DNA of 64,000 nt from Rhodospira trueperi (GTDB lineage: Bacteria; Pseudomonadota; Alphaproteobacteria; Rhodospirillales; Rhodospirillaceae): contig NZ_FNAP01000001.1 of the NCBI RefSeq assembly GCF_900101965.1, forward strand, positions 434,001 to 498,000. The letters run 5' to 3'. The notes beneath the pieces were generated by a model that saw only the letters and a list, made by a program, of their open reading frames with translations, did not search any database and was not told the DNA's origin. Position 1 is the stretch's first letter, and every line of letters begins with the position of its first letter. The position numbers and the translations under genes are program-made. Of this stretch, positions 37,762 through 48,155 are shown piece by piece.

Positions 37762-39048
37762 TCAGTAGATGGGGAACCGGGTGCACAGCGCGCGCACGCG
37801 TTCGCCCACATTGGCCTCAATCGCACTGTTGTCCTCGGGATGGGCCGCCAGCCCGTCGAGCACCTCGGCGATCAGATCGCCGACCAGCTTGAATTCATCG
37901 GGGCCAAACCCGCGTGTGGTTGCGGCGGGGGAACCCAGCCGCACCCCGGACGTCACCGCCGGCTTCTCCGGATCGAACGGAATCCCGTTCTTGTTGCAGG
38001 TGATTCCGGCCCGTTCGAGACCCGCCTCGGCAACCGCGCCGGTCAGTCCCTTCGGGCGGAGGTCCACCAACACCAAGTGGGTGTCGGTTCCGCCGGAAAC
38101 CAGATCGAGGCCATGTCCCATCAGGGTTTCCCCGAGAACGCGCGCATTCTCCTTCACCCGCCGGCCGTATTCAGCGAACGACGGCCGCAGCGCCTCGCCC
38201 AGGGCCACGGCCTTGGCGGCGATGATGTGCATCAGGGGACCACCCTGCAGCCCCGGGAATACGGCAGAGTTGATCTTCTTGCCCAATGCCTCGTCATTGG
38301 ACAGGATCAGGCCACCGCGCGGCCCCCGCAGCGTCTTGTGCGTGGTGGTGGTCACGATGTCCGCGTGCGGCACCGGGCTGGGGTGAACCCCCGATGCCAC
38401 CAGCCCGGCGAAGTGCGCCATGTCCACCATCAGCAGCGCGCCGACGGACTCGGCGATCTGGCGGAACTTCACGAAGTCGATCTCGCGCGGATACGCGGAG
38501 CCCCCGGCGATGATCAGGCGCGGTTTGTGCTCCCGGGCCAGTCCCTCGACCTCGTCGAAGTCGATGCGGCCGTCCTGACGGCGAACACCGTACTGCACGG
38601 CATTGAACCACTTGCCGGACATGGCCGGCGCGGCCCCGTGCGTCAGATGCCCGCCAGCGGCGAGCGACATGCCGAGAATGGTATCGCCCGGCTTGCACAG
38701 GGCGAGCATCACCGCGCCGTTCGCCTGGGCGCCGGAATGCGGTTGGACGTTGGCAAAGGAGCAGCCGAACAGCGCCTTGGCCCGTTCGATGGCCAGGGCC
38801 TCCGCCTCGTCAACAAACTCGCAGCCGCCATAATAGCGACGGCCGGGATAACCCTCGGCGTACTTGTTGGTCAGGACCGACCCCGCCGCCTCGAGCACGG
38901 CCCGCGAAACAATGTTCTCGGACGCGATCAGCTCGATCTGCTCGCGTTGTCGTCCCAACTCCCGGTCCACGGACGCGGCCACGTCGGGATCCGACTCACT
39001 CAGGCCGGCGGAAAAAAAAGCCTCGATTTCAGACATCGGCTTATCCAT
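37762..39048 (-). CDS. glyA: Serine hydroxymethyltransferase
   Basis: The 428-residue PLP enzyme converts serine and tetrahydrofolate to glycine and methylene-THF. Typical blocks are [33 protein letters not shown], and the PLP lysine in [13 protein letters not shown]. It is preceded by rpiB (20-base gap) and followed by nrdR after 44 bases, so it heads the long minus-strand run after rpiB. An ATG four codons later is an alternative start. Confidence 0.97.
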   Translation of the reverse strand: MDKPMSEIEAFFSAGLSESDPDVAASVDRELGRQREQIELIASENIVSRAVLEAAGSVLTNKYAEGYPGRRYYGGCEFVDEAEALAIERAKALFGCSFANVQPHSGAQANGAVMLALCKPGDTILGMSLAAGGHLTHGAAPAMSGKWFNAVQYGVRRQDGRIDFDEVEGLAREHKPRLIIAGGSAYPREIDFVKFRQIAESVGALLMVDMAHFAGLVASGVHPSPVPHADIVTTTTHKTLRGPRGGLILSNDEALGKKINSAVFPGLQGGPLMHIIAAKAVALGEALRPSFAEYGRRVKENARVLGETLMGHGLDLVSGGTDTHLVLVDLRPKGLTGAVAEAGLERAGITCNKNGIPFDPEKPAVTSGVRLGSPAATTRGFGPDEFKLVGDLIAEVLDGLAAHPEDNSAIEANVGERVRALCTRFPIY

Positions 39049-39068
39049 TGGCGGAAAAGTACCCTTCG

Positions 39069-39515
39069 TTACAGTGACGGCATGGCGCCCAGTTTTTCAA
39101 CGCGGCGGGCATGGCGCCCACCCTCGAAAGCGATGTCCAGGAACGCGTTGACGCAGTCCTTGGCCACCTCGGGTCCGGTCGTGCGCCCCCCCAGCACAAG
39201 GACGTTCGCGTCGTTGTGCTCACGACACAGGCGCGCGCCGGTCACGTCGTGGACCAGGGCCGCGCGGATGAACGGATAGCGGTTGATGGCGATGGATGCC
39301 CCAATGCCGGTGCCGCACAACAGAATGCCGCGCTCGGCGCGACCGTCCTGGATCGCTCGGGCCAGTTCGGCAGCAAAATCGGGGTAGTCCACCGAGTCCG
39401 TACCGTGTGTTCCGAGATCCAGGGCCATCAGACCCCGGCTTTCCACATGGTCACGCATCAGGCACCGCAAATCGATGGCTCCGTGATCCGAAGCCAGGGC
39501 AATGGCCTTCGACAC
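39069..39515 (-). CDS. rpiB: Ribose-5-phosphate isomerase B
   Basis: The roughly 148-residue enzyme interconverts ribose 5-phosphate and ribulose 5-phosphate; ribulose 5-phosphate feeds riboflavin synthesis encoded downstream. It has A-L-A-S-D-H-G-A near the start and the active site [13 protein letters not shown]-x-N. A GTG at 39515, six bases after AGGAGG, fits the usual family N-terminus better than the ATG at 39530, which is directly in the ribosome-binding site. Confidence 0.93.
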   Translation of the reverse strand: MSKAIALASDHGAIDLRCLMRDHVESRGLMALDLGTHGTDSVDYPDFAAELARAIQDGRAERGILLCGTGIGASIAINRYPFIRAALVHDVTGARLCREHNDANVLVLGGRTTGPEVAKDCVNAFLDIAFEGGRHARRVEKLGAMPSL

Positions 39516-40139
39516 GCCGTCCCTCCTCATCAACGTTCCGGATCATCCCCAAGGCCAAGCGTCGTGAGCACCGTTTTCGGAACGGTCCTTCAGGCGCCAC
39601 AATCAGCAATTTTCCGCGGGGACCATGTTTCAGTCAGTTCCGGCTTCCTACCACATTTCCGCATGGTTTGCCAACGCCACACAATTCATGCGCCCAATGG
39701 AACCGCGTCTCTCCGGAAGGACCGCCATGCCATCTCACCGCCGCCGAACGCGAGTGGATCCGCCCAATTTCCAAGGCGGAACGATAAAACGCCAAGGACG
39801 ACAGGGGATTGCATGGGTCCTTCGAAAACCGGGGAACAACAGTCCCGACTGCCCCTTTCATATTGAAATGCCCCGACCCATCAGCTTATTAGTGGGTCAA
39901 GGGGTCTTAGGCCTCGGCTCAACGCTCCGGATTTCGTATCCGGGCCATGTGCATTCATTATTGTGCGCCGCTGGTTAGTATAGTATTGAATATTATAGCG
40001 TCGCGAAAACGCTGTCGGGTCGACCTAAAACCGGTTGTGAATCCAAAGGTTCGACCGCTTTATAGGGTTGCATTGGCATGGGGTGGGGGCTCTATGCGAC
40101 GGCGCCCCGGCAATCAACAAAGAGGGAAGATCGAAAAGG
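39516..40139. other. Long intergenic region between rpiB and mucR, with inverted repeat and AT-rich mucR promoter zone
   Basis: I see no convincing gene in these 624 bases. CCCC-GACCCA (39871-39880) faces TGGGTC-AA-GGGG (39893-39904), a 10-bp stem with a two-base bulge and a 12-base loop. Bases about 39955-40010 are AT-rich with many T-A steps (for example TAGTATAGTATTGAATATTATAG), fitting the DNA preferred by MucR proteins, which usually control their own genes. Both assignments are inferences. Confidence 0.45.
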
Positions 40140-40565
40140 ATGACCGACGAGACCAACACGCCCCTGCCGCGCGAGGACATGTTGCGACTGGCAGTGAATA
40201 TCGTAACAGCCTATGTGGGCAACAACCCCTTGCCCGCCGGCCAGATCCCGGAACTGATCCAGACGGTCTACACGTCGCTCAACGGTCTGGGGCAGGCGAC
40301 GGCAGAGGTCAAGAACGAAAACCAGAAGCCGGCGGTTCCGATCAAGAAGTCCGTCTTTGCGGACTATATCGTCTGTCTTGAGGATGGCAAGAAACTCAAG
40401 ATGCTGAAGCGCCACCTTCGCACGAACTACAACATGACCCCGGACGAGTACCGGGCCAAGTGGGGTCTCTCTGCGGACTATCCCATGGTCGCCCCGAACT
40501 ATGCTGCCCAGAGGTCAGAGTTCGCGAAGAAGATCGGCCTGGGCCGCAAACCTGGAACGAGCTAG
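40140..40565 (+). CDS. mucR: MucR/Ros family transcriptional regulator with altered zinc ligands
   Basis: The 141-residue protein matches MucR/Ros regulators: an N-terminal oligomerisation region (L-R-L-A-V-N-I-V-T-A-Y-V-G-N-N) and a C-terminal DNA-binding domain ending R-A-K-W-G-L-S-x-D-Y-P-M-V-A-P-N-Y. Where the Ros zinc finger has C-x2-C-x9-H-x3-H, this protein has Cys79, Asp82, His92 and Asn96. Asp at the second site occurs in MucR proteins; Asn at the last site is unusual and may mean weak or no zinc binding. In other alphaproteobacteria MucR silences AT-rich DNA and controls surface polysaccharide, motility and cell cycle. Confidence 0.9.
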   Translation: MTDETNTPLPREDMLRLAVNIVTAYVGNNPLPAGQIPELIQTVYTSLNGLGQATAEVKNENQKPAVPIKKSVFADYIVCLEDGKKLKMLKRHLRTNYNMTPDEYRAKWGLSADYPMVAPNYAAQRSEFAKKIGLGRKPGTS

Positions 40566-40765
40566 GATTCGGGGCTTTCGTTGCTTCGCCTGGTTCCCCG
40601 GCAACCCGCCGGAGCGAAGGTGAGAACTACCGATGACCGATGTGGGTCTGGGATCGGCCCACACGGTTTATCGGACGCTTCCCTCCCCGGGGGAGGCCGT
40701 TACCGTTGCCGGAGATGTTTCGCGCGGCATGCCGCCACCATCTCCCGCGGCGTGACGAAGTCCGG

Positions 40766-40960
40766 TCAGCGCAGCTTGCCGTCGCGCCTGAGCACGTATT
40801 CCAGCTTGCGCGCCGCCGCCGCCTTCAGCGAGGCCTCGGACAGGCGTGCGTCTCCCACCATCTGAACCTCGGTGTTCGTTCGGGCATCGATGGCCGAGAC
40901 GCGCACGTAAGCGCCGTCATAGATCATCTCGAACAGGATTTCGCGCACGGACGGCTCCAT
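40766..40960 (-). CDS. Small conserved alphaproteobacterial protein (DUF6898-like)
   Basis: The 64-residue protein reads E-I-L-F-E-M-I-Y-D-G-A-Y-V-R-V-S-A-I-D, then N-T-E-V-Q-M-V-G, and ends in a basic helix R-K-L-E-Y-V-L-R-R. It has no membrane helix. The pattern (E-x-x-F-E, V-K/R-V-S-A-I-D-x-x-T-x-x-E-V, A-x-x-K-L-x-Y-V-L) agrees with a small family I recall from Rhodospirillales, but the family name is from memory. It lies 50 bases after the 3-hydroxyisobutyrate dehydrogenase genes on the same strand. Confidence 0.6.
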   Translation of the reverse strand: MEPSVREILFEMIYDGAYVRVSAIDARTNTEVQMVGDARLSEASLKAAAARKLEYVLRRDGKLR

Positions 40961-41010
40961 CGTTCCCCATGGGGTTCCATGCGACAGCCGAACTGGAGCG
41001 TTCGGTCTGT

Positions 41011-41904
41011 TTACCGTGTCTGTCCGTCGATCATCCGGATAATGCCGGAGAAGTCCATATCGCCGTTGCCCTGATTGCAAAACAGGGAATAGAGCCCGGC
41101 GGCGATCGCGCCCATCGGCGTGGCCGCATCGAAGGCCGCCGCCGCCTGCTGCGACAGTTTCAAGTCCTTGAGCATGAGGGCGGAGGCAAAACCGCCCTGA
41201 TAGCCCCGGCTGGACGGCGCATTGGGCACCAAGCCGGGCTCGGGGCAATAGCTGGTCACGGCCCAGCACTGGCCGGAAGATTGCGAGGCGACCTCGAACA
41301 GACGCGCCGGGTCCAGCCCCAGTCGCCGACCGAGCGCGAACGCCTCCGAAACGCCCAACATCTGAATGCCGGCCATCATGTTGTTGCAGATCTTGGCTGC
41401 CTGACCGCTCCCCGACGGGCCGGTGTGCACGATGGTCCGCCCCATGGCCTCAAGCAGGGGGCGGGCGCGCTCGAACGCCTCGGCTTCGCCGCCAACCATG
41501 AAGGCCAGTGTGGCCGCCTCGGCGCCCGGAACGCCGCCGGAAACGGGCGCGTCAAGCATGACATGACCGGCCTTGGCCGCCGCCTCGCCGACGGCGCGGG
41601 CCGTGTCCACATCAATCGTTGAACTGTCGATGAACAGCGTCCCCGGCGCGGCCGCCATGAACACTCCGTCCGGCCCGGTCAGGACGGATCGGACGTGCCG
41701 CCCCATGGGGAGCATGGTCATGACGACATCGGCGCCCTCGGCGGTGGCGACGGCCGAACCAACCGCGACCGCGCCCACGGCTTCGGCCCGGCGCATGGCC
41801 TCGGCGTCGAGATCAAAAGCGCGCACAGCATGGCCGGCCTTGATCAGGTTGGCGGCCATCGGCCCACCCATGTTGCCGAGACCGATGAAGCCGATCATGG
41901 TCAT
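41011..41904 (-). CDS. mmsB: 3-hydroxyisobutyrate dehydrogenase, copy 1
   Basis: The 297-residue NAD-dependent enzyme oxidises 3-hydroxyisobutyrate to methylmalonate semialdehyde in valine breakdown. It has the Rossmann start G-F-I-G-L-G-N-M-G-G-P-M, the substrate loop D-A-P-V-S-G-G-V-P-G-A-E-A-A-T-L and the catalytic lysine in A-A-K-I-C-N-N-M-M. A near-copy lies 26 bases upstream on the same strand, sharing the C-terminal D-F-S-G-I-I-R-M-I-D-G-Q. Both copies look intact. Confidence 0.92.
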   Translation of the reverse strand: MTMIGFIGLGNMGGPMAANLIKAGHAVRAFDLDAEAMRRAEAVGAVAVGSAVATAEGADVVMTMLPMGRHVRSVLTGPDGVFMAAAPGTLFIDSSTIDVDTARAVGEAAAKAGHVMLDAPVSGGVPGAEAATLAFMVGGEAEAFERARPLLEAMGRTIVHTGPSGSGQAAKICNNMMAGIQMLGVSEAFALGRRLGLDPARLFEVASQSSGQCWAVTSYCPEPGLVPNAPSSRGYQGGFASALMLKDLKLSQQAAAAFDAATPMGAIAAGLYSLFCNQGNGDMDFSGIIRMIDGQTR

Positions 41905-41930
41905 GACGTCTCCCTTTCCCTAACCGTCGC

Positions 41931-42821
41931 TCAGGACTGCCCGTCGATCATGCGGATGATGCCGGAGAAGTCCATGCCGCCGTGACCCTGATTGCAGAAC
42001 AAAGAATACAGCCCGGCCGCCGCCGCGCCCATCGGCGTGGCCGCGTCATTGGTGGCGGCGGCGTCCTGGGCCAGCTTGAGATCCTTGAGCATCATGGTGG
42101 CGGTGAAGCCCGGCGCATGGTCCCGGTTGGCCGGACTGGTCGGCACCGGGCCCGGCACCGGACAATACGTCGTCAGGGACCAGCACTGACCGGACGCCTT
42201 GGAACTGACGTCGAACAGCTTTTGGGCATCCAGGCCCAAGCGCTTGGCCAGCATGAAGGCCTCGCAGACCGACAGCATCTGAATGCCGAGCATCATGTTG
42301 TTGCAGATCTTGGCGGCCTGCCCGGTGCCGGATCCCCCGGCATGAACGACGGCCTTGCCCATGATCTCCAGGATGGGGTGCGCGGCCTCGACCGCCGCGT
42401 CCGGCCCGCCGACCATGAAGGTCAGGGTTCCCGCCTCGGCGCCGCCGACCCCGCCGGACACCGGTGCATCGACCATCAACAGGCCGGCGTCGCTGGCCGC
42501 CGTCGCGACGGCCCGGGCGCTGTCCACATCGATGGTCGAACAATCGATGAGCAGGGCCCCGGAGCGCGCCGCGCCGATCACGCCGCCCTCTCCCATGTAC
42601 ACCGCGCGGACGTGCTGACCCGCCGGCAGCATGGTGATGACCACATCGGCACCGTCGGCGGCGGCGGCGGCTGTGTCCGCCCGGGACGCCCCGGCTGTCT
42701 CGGCGCGGGCCAGGGCATCGGCCGACAGATCGAAAGCGCGCACCGTGTGGCCGGCCTTGACGAGGTTGGCCAGCATGGGCCCCCCCATGTTGCCGAGCCC
42801 GATGAATCCAATGGTCGCCAT
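41931..42821 (-). CDS. mmsB: 3-hydroxyisobutyrate dehydrogenase, copy 2
   Basis: The roughly 296-residue paralogue of the neighbouring gene has the same motifs (G-F-I-G-L-G-N-M-G-G-P-M, A-P-V-S-G-G-V-G-G-A-E-A-G-T-L, A-A-K-I-C-N-N-M-M). The two are similar over their whole length yet clearly diverged, which suggests an old tandem duplication. One copy may have moved to another 3-hydroxyacid, but nothing in the residues seen decides that. The ATG at 42821 begins directly at the Rossmann strand. Confidence 0.92.
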   Translation of the reverse strand: MATIGFIGLGNMGGPMLANLVKAGHTVRAFDLSADALARAETAGASRADTAAAAADGADVVITMLPAGQHVRAVYMGEGGVIGAARSGALLIDCSTIDVDSARAVATAASDAGLLMVDAPVSGGVGGAEAGTLTFMVGGPDAAVEAAHPILEIMGKAVVHAGGSGTGQAAKICNNMMLGIQMLSVCEAFMLAKRLGLDAQKLFDVSSKASGQCWSLTTYCPVPGPVPTSPANRDHAPGFTATMMLKDLKLAQDAAATNDAATPMGAAAAGLYSLFCNQGHGGMDFSGIIRMIDGQS

Positions 42822-42882
42822 GAGTGGGTCCTCCTCCCGTTTCCGGCTTGCCGGGGGTGTCAAAGTGCGGCGTTCTCCGCCG

Positions 42883-43959
42883 TCAGTCGAAACTCAGGTC
42901 CGCGCCATCCTCAAGCGGTGCGAAGAATGCGCGCACCCGCGCGTCGTCCACCGCCTCCAGCGTATCGGGGGTCCAGACCGGGGCGTTGTCCTTGTCCAGG
43001 ATCACGGCACGCACGCCCTCGACGAAATCCGGTGCCCGGGTGATGCGCGTGGCGACGCGATATTCCAGTTGCATGGCGCGATCGAAGTCCAGGTGCGGGC
43101 CGACATGCAATTGCTGCAGTGCCACCTTCAACGCGGTCGGGCTTTTCGTCCGCAACTGGGCCGCCGTCTCGGCGCCCCACCCTGGACCCATGCGATCAAG
43201 CGCGGCGAGAATGTCCTCCACCGACTGCTGCCCGAACGCGGCATCAATGGCCGCGTGCTGCGCTTCCAGGGGGATAACGTCGTCGTCCTCGTGGAACACA
43301 TCGAGCGTATCGGTGATGGCCTGGAGTACATTTTCCGGTGTGTTCGCCTCCCGCACCGCCTCGCGCATGCGTGCCTCAAGGTCCTCCAGACGATCCGCCG
43401 GAACGAAATGGGTCCCGATGCCGGCGTACAGGCAGTCGGCGGCTCGCAGGCGCTGGCCCGTCAGCCCAAGATAGGCCCCGATGGCCCCGGGGCATCGGGG
43501 CAGGAACCACGTCCCACCGACGTCCGGGAACATGCCGATGCCGGTTTCCGGCATGGCGAAGACCGTGTTCTCGGTGACAATCCGGTGACTGCCATGCACC
43601 GAGATGCCCACGCCGCCGCCCATGGTGATACCGTTCAGGAAAGCCAGGTAGGGCTTCGAATAGGTTTTGATCAACCGGTCGAGCCGGTATTCCTCTCGAA
43701 AGAAGCGATGAATGGTCTCGTCGTCGCCGGCCTTGGCGGCGTTGGACAGCACGCGGATGTCACCGCCGGCACAGAACGCCTTGTCACCGGCGCCCTCTAT
43801 GATCACCGCCTTGACCGCCGGATCGTCGGCCCAAGCCCGCAGTGTGCGGTCCATCTCGGCGATCTTGGCCAGCGTGAGCGCATTGAGGGCCTTGGGCCGG
43901 TTCAGAAGGATGCGCCCGATGCCGTCGGCAACATCGAACAGGATCTCGGGATCGCTCAT
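42883..43959 (-). CDS. 3-hydroxyisobutyryl-CoA hydrolase
   Basis: The 358-residue crotonase-fold protein is longer than simple enoyl-CoA hydratases, as is the case for HIBCH-type hydrolases. Motifs are R-P-K-A-L-N-A-L, K-A-F-C-A-G-G-D-I-R near residue 70, M-G-G-G-V-G-I-S-V-H-G and the family-typical A-M-P-E-T-G-I-G-M-F-P-D-V-G-G-T-W-F-L. It releases CoA from 3-hydroxyisobutyryl-CoA and supplies the substrate for the two downstream dehydrogenases. It lies between the acyl-CoA dehydrogenase gene and mmsB copy 2. Confidence 0.92.
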   Translation of the reverse strand: MSDPEILFDVADGIGRILLNRPKALNALTLAKIAEMDRTLRAWADDPAVKAVIIEGAGDKAFCAGGDIRVLSNAAKAGDDETIHRFFREEYRLDRLIKTYSKPYLAFLNGITMGGGVGISVHGSHRIVTENTVFAMPETGIGMFPDVGGTWFLPRCPGAIGAYLGLTGQRLRAADCLYAGIGTHFVPADRLEDLEARMREAVREANTPENVLQAITDTLDVFHEDDDVIPLEAQHAAIDAAFGQQSVEDILAALDRMGPGWGAETAAQLRTKSPTALKVALQQLHVGPHLDFDRAMQLEYRVATRITRAPDFVEGVRAVILDKDNAPVWTPDTLEAVDDARVRAFFAPLEDGADLSFD

Positions 43960-44002
43960 TCACTGGGTCTCCGGCGTCAGGGGGTCAGTCCGCTCAGTCT
44001 GC

Positions 44003-45142
44003 TCACTCCGCCAGCAGGCGACGGCCGATGATGACGCGCATGATCTCGTTGGTGCCCTCAAGGATGCGGTGGACCCGCAGGTCCCTGAGAATGCGCTCGA
44101 TCGGGTACTCGCGGATGTAGCCGTACCCGCCGTGCAGTTGCAAGGCCTCGTCGCAGGCCGCGAAGCCGGCATCGGTGGCGAACCGCTTGGCCATGGCGCA
44201 CAGCATGGTGGCTTGTGGATCCTTGCCGTCCAGCGCCGCCGCCGCCCGATACAGCAGAAGGCGCGCGGCCTCCAGCGTCGTGGCCATGTCCGCCAGTTTG
44301 AACTGACTGGCCTGGAAGTCGGCGATGGCGCGGCCGAACTGCTTGCGCTCGCGGGTGTAGGCGATGGCGGCCTCCATGGCCGCGCGGGCCCCACCCAGCG
44401 AGCACGCGCCGATGTTCACCCGCCCGCCGTCCAGCCCCATCATGGCGATGCGGAAGCCCTCGCCTTCTTCGCCCAAGCGGTTTTCAGCCGGAACGCGACA
44501 GTCCTGCAGGATGACCGGGGCGGTCGGCTGGCTGTTCCAGCCCAGCTTGCGTTCCTGCTTGCCGAAGGACAGGCCGGGCGTGCCGGTCTCGACGACGAAG
44601 GTCGAAATGCCCTTGGGTCCGGCGTCTCCCGTCCGGGCCATGACCAGATAGACGTCGGAGCGCCCGCCGCCGGAGATGAAGGCCTTTTCGCCGTTCAGCA
44701 CATAGTGGTCGCCGTCGGGTTCGGCCCGGGTCTTGAGCGAGGCCGCGTCCGAGCCCGCGCCCGGTTCCGTCAGGCAGTAGCTGCCGAAATGCTCCATGGA
44801 GCAGAGCGAAGGCAGAAACCGGTGCCGCTGCTCGTCCGTGCCGAAGCGGTCGATCATCCAGCACGTCATGTTGTGGATGGTCAGGTAGGCGGTCGTGGAC
44901 GGGCAGGCGGCGGCCAGTTCCTCGAAGATCACGGCGGCGTCCAGGCGCCCCAGGCCGGACCCGCCGACGTCGTCACGGACATAGATGGCCGCGAAGCCCA
45001 GCTCGGCCGCCTTGCGCAGGGTTTCCTCCGGAAACACCTTGGCTTCGTCCCAGTGTCCCGCGTGCGGGGCCATTTCTTCGGCCGCGAACGCGCGGGCCAC
45101 ATCCTGGAACTGCACCTGATCCTCGGTGAGACCAAACTCCAT
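44003..45142 (-). CDS. Isobutyryl-CoA dehydrogenase-like acyl-CoA dehydrogenase
   Basis: The roughly 379-residue FAD enzyme has [39 protein letters not shown] and the L-E-G-T-N-E-I-M-R end. These features and its neighbours (HIBCH and two 3-hydroxyisobutyrate dehydrogenases) point to the ACAD8/isobutyryl-CoA step of valine catabolism. Other short branched acyl-CoAs cannot be excluded. The ATG at 45142 opens M-E-F-G-L-T-E-D-Q, typical for the family. Confidence 0.88.
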   Translation of the reverse strand: MEFGLTEDQVQFQDVARAFAAEEMAPHAGHWDEAKVFPEETLRKAAELGFAAIYVRDDVGGSGLGRLDAAVIFEELAAACPSTTAYLTIHNMTCWMIDRFGTDEQRHRFLPSLCSMEHFGSYCLTEPGAGSDAASLKTRAEPDGDHYVLNGEKAFISGGGRSDVYLVMARTGDAGPKGISTFVVETGTPGLSFGKQERKLGWNSQPTAPVILQDCRVPAENRLGEEGEGFRIAMMGLDGGRVNIGACSLGGARAAMEAAIAYTRERKQFGRAIADFQASQFKLADMATTLEAARLLLYRAAAALDGKDPQATMLCAMAKRFATDAGFAACDEALQLHGGYGYIREYPIERILRDLRVHRILEGTNEIMRVIIGRRLLAE

Positions 45143-45384
45143 GCCGATCCCCTCTCCTCCCTGACCGGTTCCGATGGCCGCCGTTGACCGGTCGACCCGC
45201 ATTTGGGGCGCCGATCATAGTGTCCCGGTTCGGCCTGGGAAAGAGCATGGTGCGAGGCTCTCCGCCCGTCCGTAAGTTGACGTAGGGGCCGCCACGCCCG
45301 CCGCTCCGTTGGACCAGATCGGAGGCGGCGGCCCGAACGACCTCCTCGCGTCCGACCGGGGCGACTCCGTGTCGGCGCGCCTGA

Positions 45385-45968
45385 TCACCCCGGCAAGGCC
45401 ATGACGGTCGCCAGGATAGCGGTGACGCCCAGGGCAATCCCGAGAACGATCAGAATGGCACGCCCGGTGATGGGCGTCGGGGCATCCGGCCGATGCATCG
45501 GCGGCGCCGGCATGGCGGCGGCCCCGCCTTCGCCGATACGCTCCGACAGCTTGCGGAAGAAGTCATCGGCCGTCTTCTCCACAGCGCCCCCCAACAGGCG
45601 ACTGCCCACGCTGGCCAGTTTGCCGCCCACGGTCGCGTCCGACTGATAGCGCAGCAGGGTGAGTTTCGTCCCCGTCTCGCTGAGGGTCACCCGCGCGCTG
45701 CCCTTGAAAAATCCAGCCGCGCCGCCCTGCCCCTGTGCGGTCAGGAGGTAGCTCTCCGGCGGATCGACCTCCGACAGCGCCAGCGTGCCCGTGAACCGGG
45801 CGGACACCGGGCCGATGGTGGTCTTGAACCGCGCAGCCATCTCGGTGTCCGTGGTCCACTCCAGGCTTTCGCACCCGTCGAGGCACGGCTTGAGAACGTC
45901 TGGATCGTGCAGCGCCCGCCAGACGGAGAGCCGGTCCGTGGGAATGGTGTATTCGCCGTTGAATTCCA

Positions 45969-45969
<1 letters not shown>
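45385..45969 (-). CDS. CoxG/SRPBCC-family protein with C-terminal membrane helix
   Basis: The 194-residue protein has an N-terminal START/SRPBCC fold as in CoxG (M-E-F-N-G-E-Y-T-I-P-T-D-R-L-S-V-W-R-A-L, C-L-D-G-C-E-S-L), a Pro-rich linker, then one helix at the C-terminus. CoxG anchors CO dehydrogenase to the membrane in some bacteria; related proteins occur with many molybdenum hydroxylases. No CO dehydrogenase is here, but a molybdenum hydroxylase pair starts about 4 kb away on the other strand. It overlaps the upstream dehydrogenase gene by ATGA. Confidence 0.85.
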
Positions 45970-46874
<905 letters not shown>

Positions 46875-46940
46875 GATCCGCTTCCTTTCTTGGTTTCCAA
46901 TGCGCGCCCGTCTCCGGAGCCCATCATAGGCAGGCGGCGA

Positions 46941-48155
46941 TTACCTTGAAACCCGCGCCGCCAGAGTCCAGAACCCCGCGCTGATCAGGGCCAGAAGACC
47001 GGCCACCACGGCGAATGCCCCGGGTTTGCCGACCGCCGCGACCAGGGGCTGGCTCAGGGCCGGCGAGGCGAACTGGCCGAAAAAGATGCTCATGGTGGTC
47101 CCCCCCACGAGCCGGCCGCGCAGATGCGGCGGCGCAAGGCTCATCAGCCACGAGGTGATGTTAGGAAACGCGCTGCCCACCCCGAGTCCGGAGACCAACA
47201 TGGCCAGCATGAAGGTTACCTGCCCCTGGGCCTGACTGACTCCTAGAAACCCCAGGGCAACCAAGCTGAAGGATACCCCGAACGCCGCCGGCTCCGACAA
47301 ACGGCGCCGCACCCGACCGTACTGCAAAGAGCCGATGCCGCCGGCGACGTTCATCGCGGCAATGGCCACGCCGGCCGCGAACGGTGCCACAATGCCCAGG
47401 TCCCGCAGCAGGAAGGGCGCTTGGGTGGGCACCATGTAGAACGTGATGTTGAGAAGGAAGGCCGCGAGATAAACCACTGCGATCAAAGGCCAATTCGTTT
47501 CTGCTGGATGATCGGAAGAAGGCGGCCCGCCGGTCCCGGCACCGTCTGGTGCGCCGGAATGCCGCACTGGTTCCCTCAATGCCAGAACCAGGAACGGCAG
47601 CAGTCCCAGGGCCACGAGGTAGACGCCGAATGGGCCGCGCCAGTGCAGTTCGGCCAGGGCTCCGCCGAGCAGAACGAACACCACACCGCCCCAGGACATG
47701 AAGGCTGACATCCAGCCCATCATGCGCCCGCGCGCCTCGCCCTCCCAGTAGTCTCCGATCAGGGTAACCGTGGTGGTCATGACGCAGGCCACGGCAACGC
47801 CCAGCACGGCGCGCCCGACCAGCACGGCGGTCAGACTTTCCACGTACAGCCCGGTTGTTCCGCCCAGGACATACAGAATCGCCCCGACGATGATCACGGG
47901 CTTGCGCCCCAGGCGATCCACGATGAACCCGGCCAGCGGCGAGCAGACGGCGATGAACAGGGCCGGCAGCGTCAGCACCAGACGGGCCAGGAAGTCCACG
48001 CCCGGGGTCCCGCTGAAATGATCATACAGGGCCGGCAGCGACGGCGAGATGGTCGCCCCCGCCATCACCGTCATGCAGGACGCGAGAAGAAGCGTAACGC
48101 GGACGATCGTTCCCGGGCTGGCCGCCTCACCCTCAACGTGATCGGTTGCGGTCAA
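46941..48155 (-). CDS. MFS transporter
   Basis: The roughly 404-residue protein has twelve predicted membrane segments. The loop after helix 2 reads G-F-I-V-D-R-L-G-R-K-P-V, the MFS signature, with S-P-S-L-P-A-L-Y-D-H-F in helix 1. It probably exports or imports small organic molecules. A TTG at 48155, overlapping the stop of the acyl-CoA synthetase gene (TTGA) with GAGG upstream, is the likely start; a frame further upstream exists inside that gene but lacks family features. The start is therefore uncertain. Confidence 0.82.
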   Translation of the reverse strand: MTATDHVEGEAASPGTIVRVTLLLASCMTVMAGATISPSLPALYDHFSGTPGVDFLARLVLTLPALFIAVCSPLAGFIVDRLGRKPVIIVGAILYVLGGTTGLYVESLTAVLVGRAVLGVAVACVMTTTVTLIGDYWEGEARGRMMGWMSAFMSWGGVVFVLLGGALAELHWRGPFGVYLVALGLLPFLVLALREPVRHSGAPDGAGTGGPPSSDHPAETNWPLIAVVYLAAFLLNITFYMVPTQAPFLLRDLGIVAPFAAGVAIAAMNVAGGIGSLQYGRVRRRLSEPAAFGVSFSLVALGFLGVSQAQGQVTFMLAMLVSGLGVGSAFPNITSWLMSLAPPHLRGRLVGGTTMSIFFGQFASPALSQPLVAAVGKPGAFAVVAGLLALISAGFWTLAARVSR

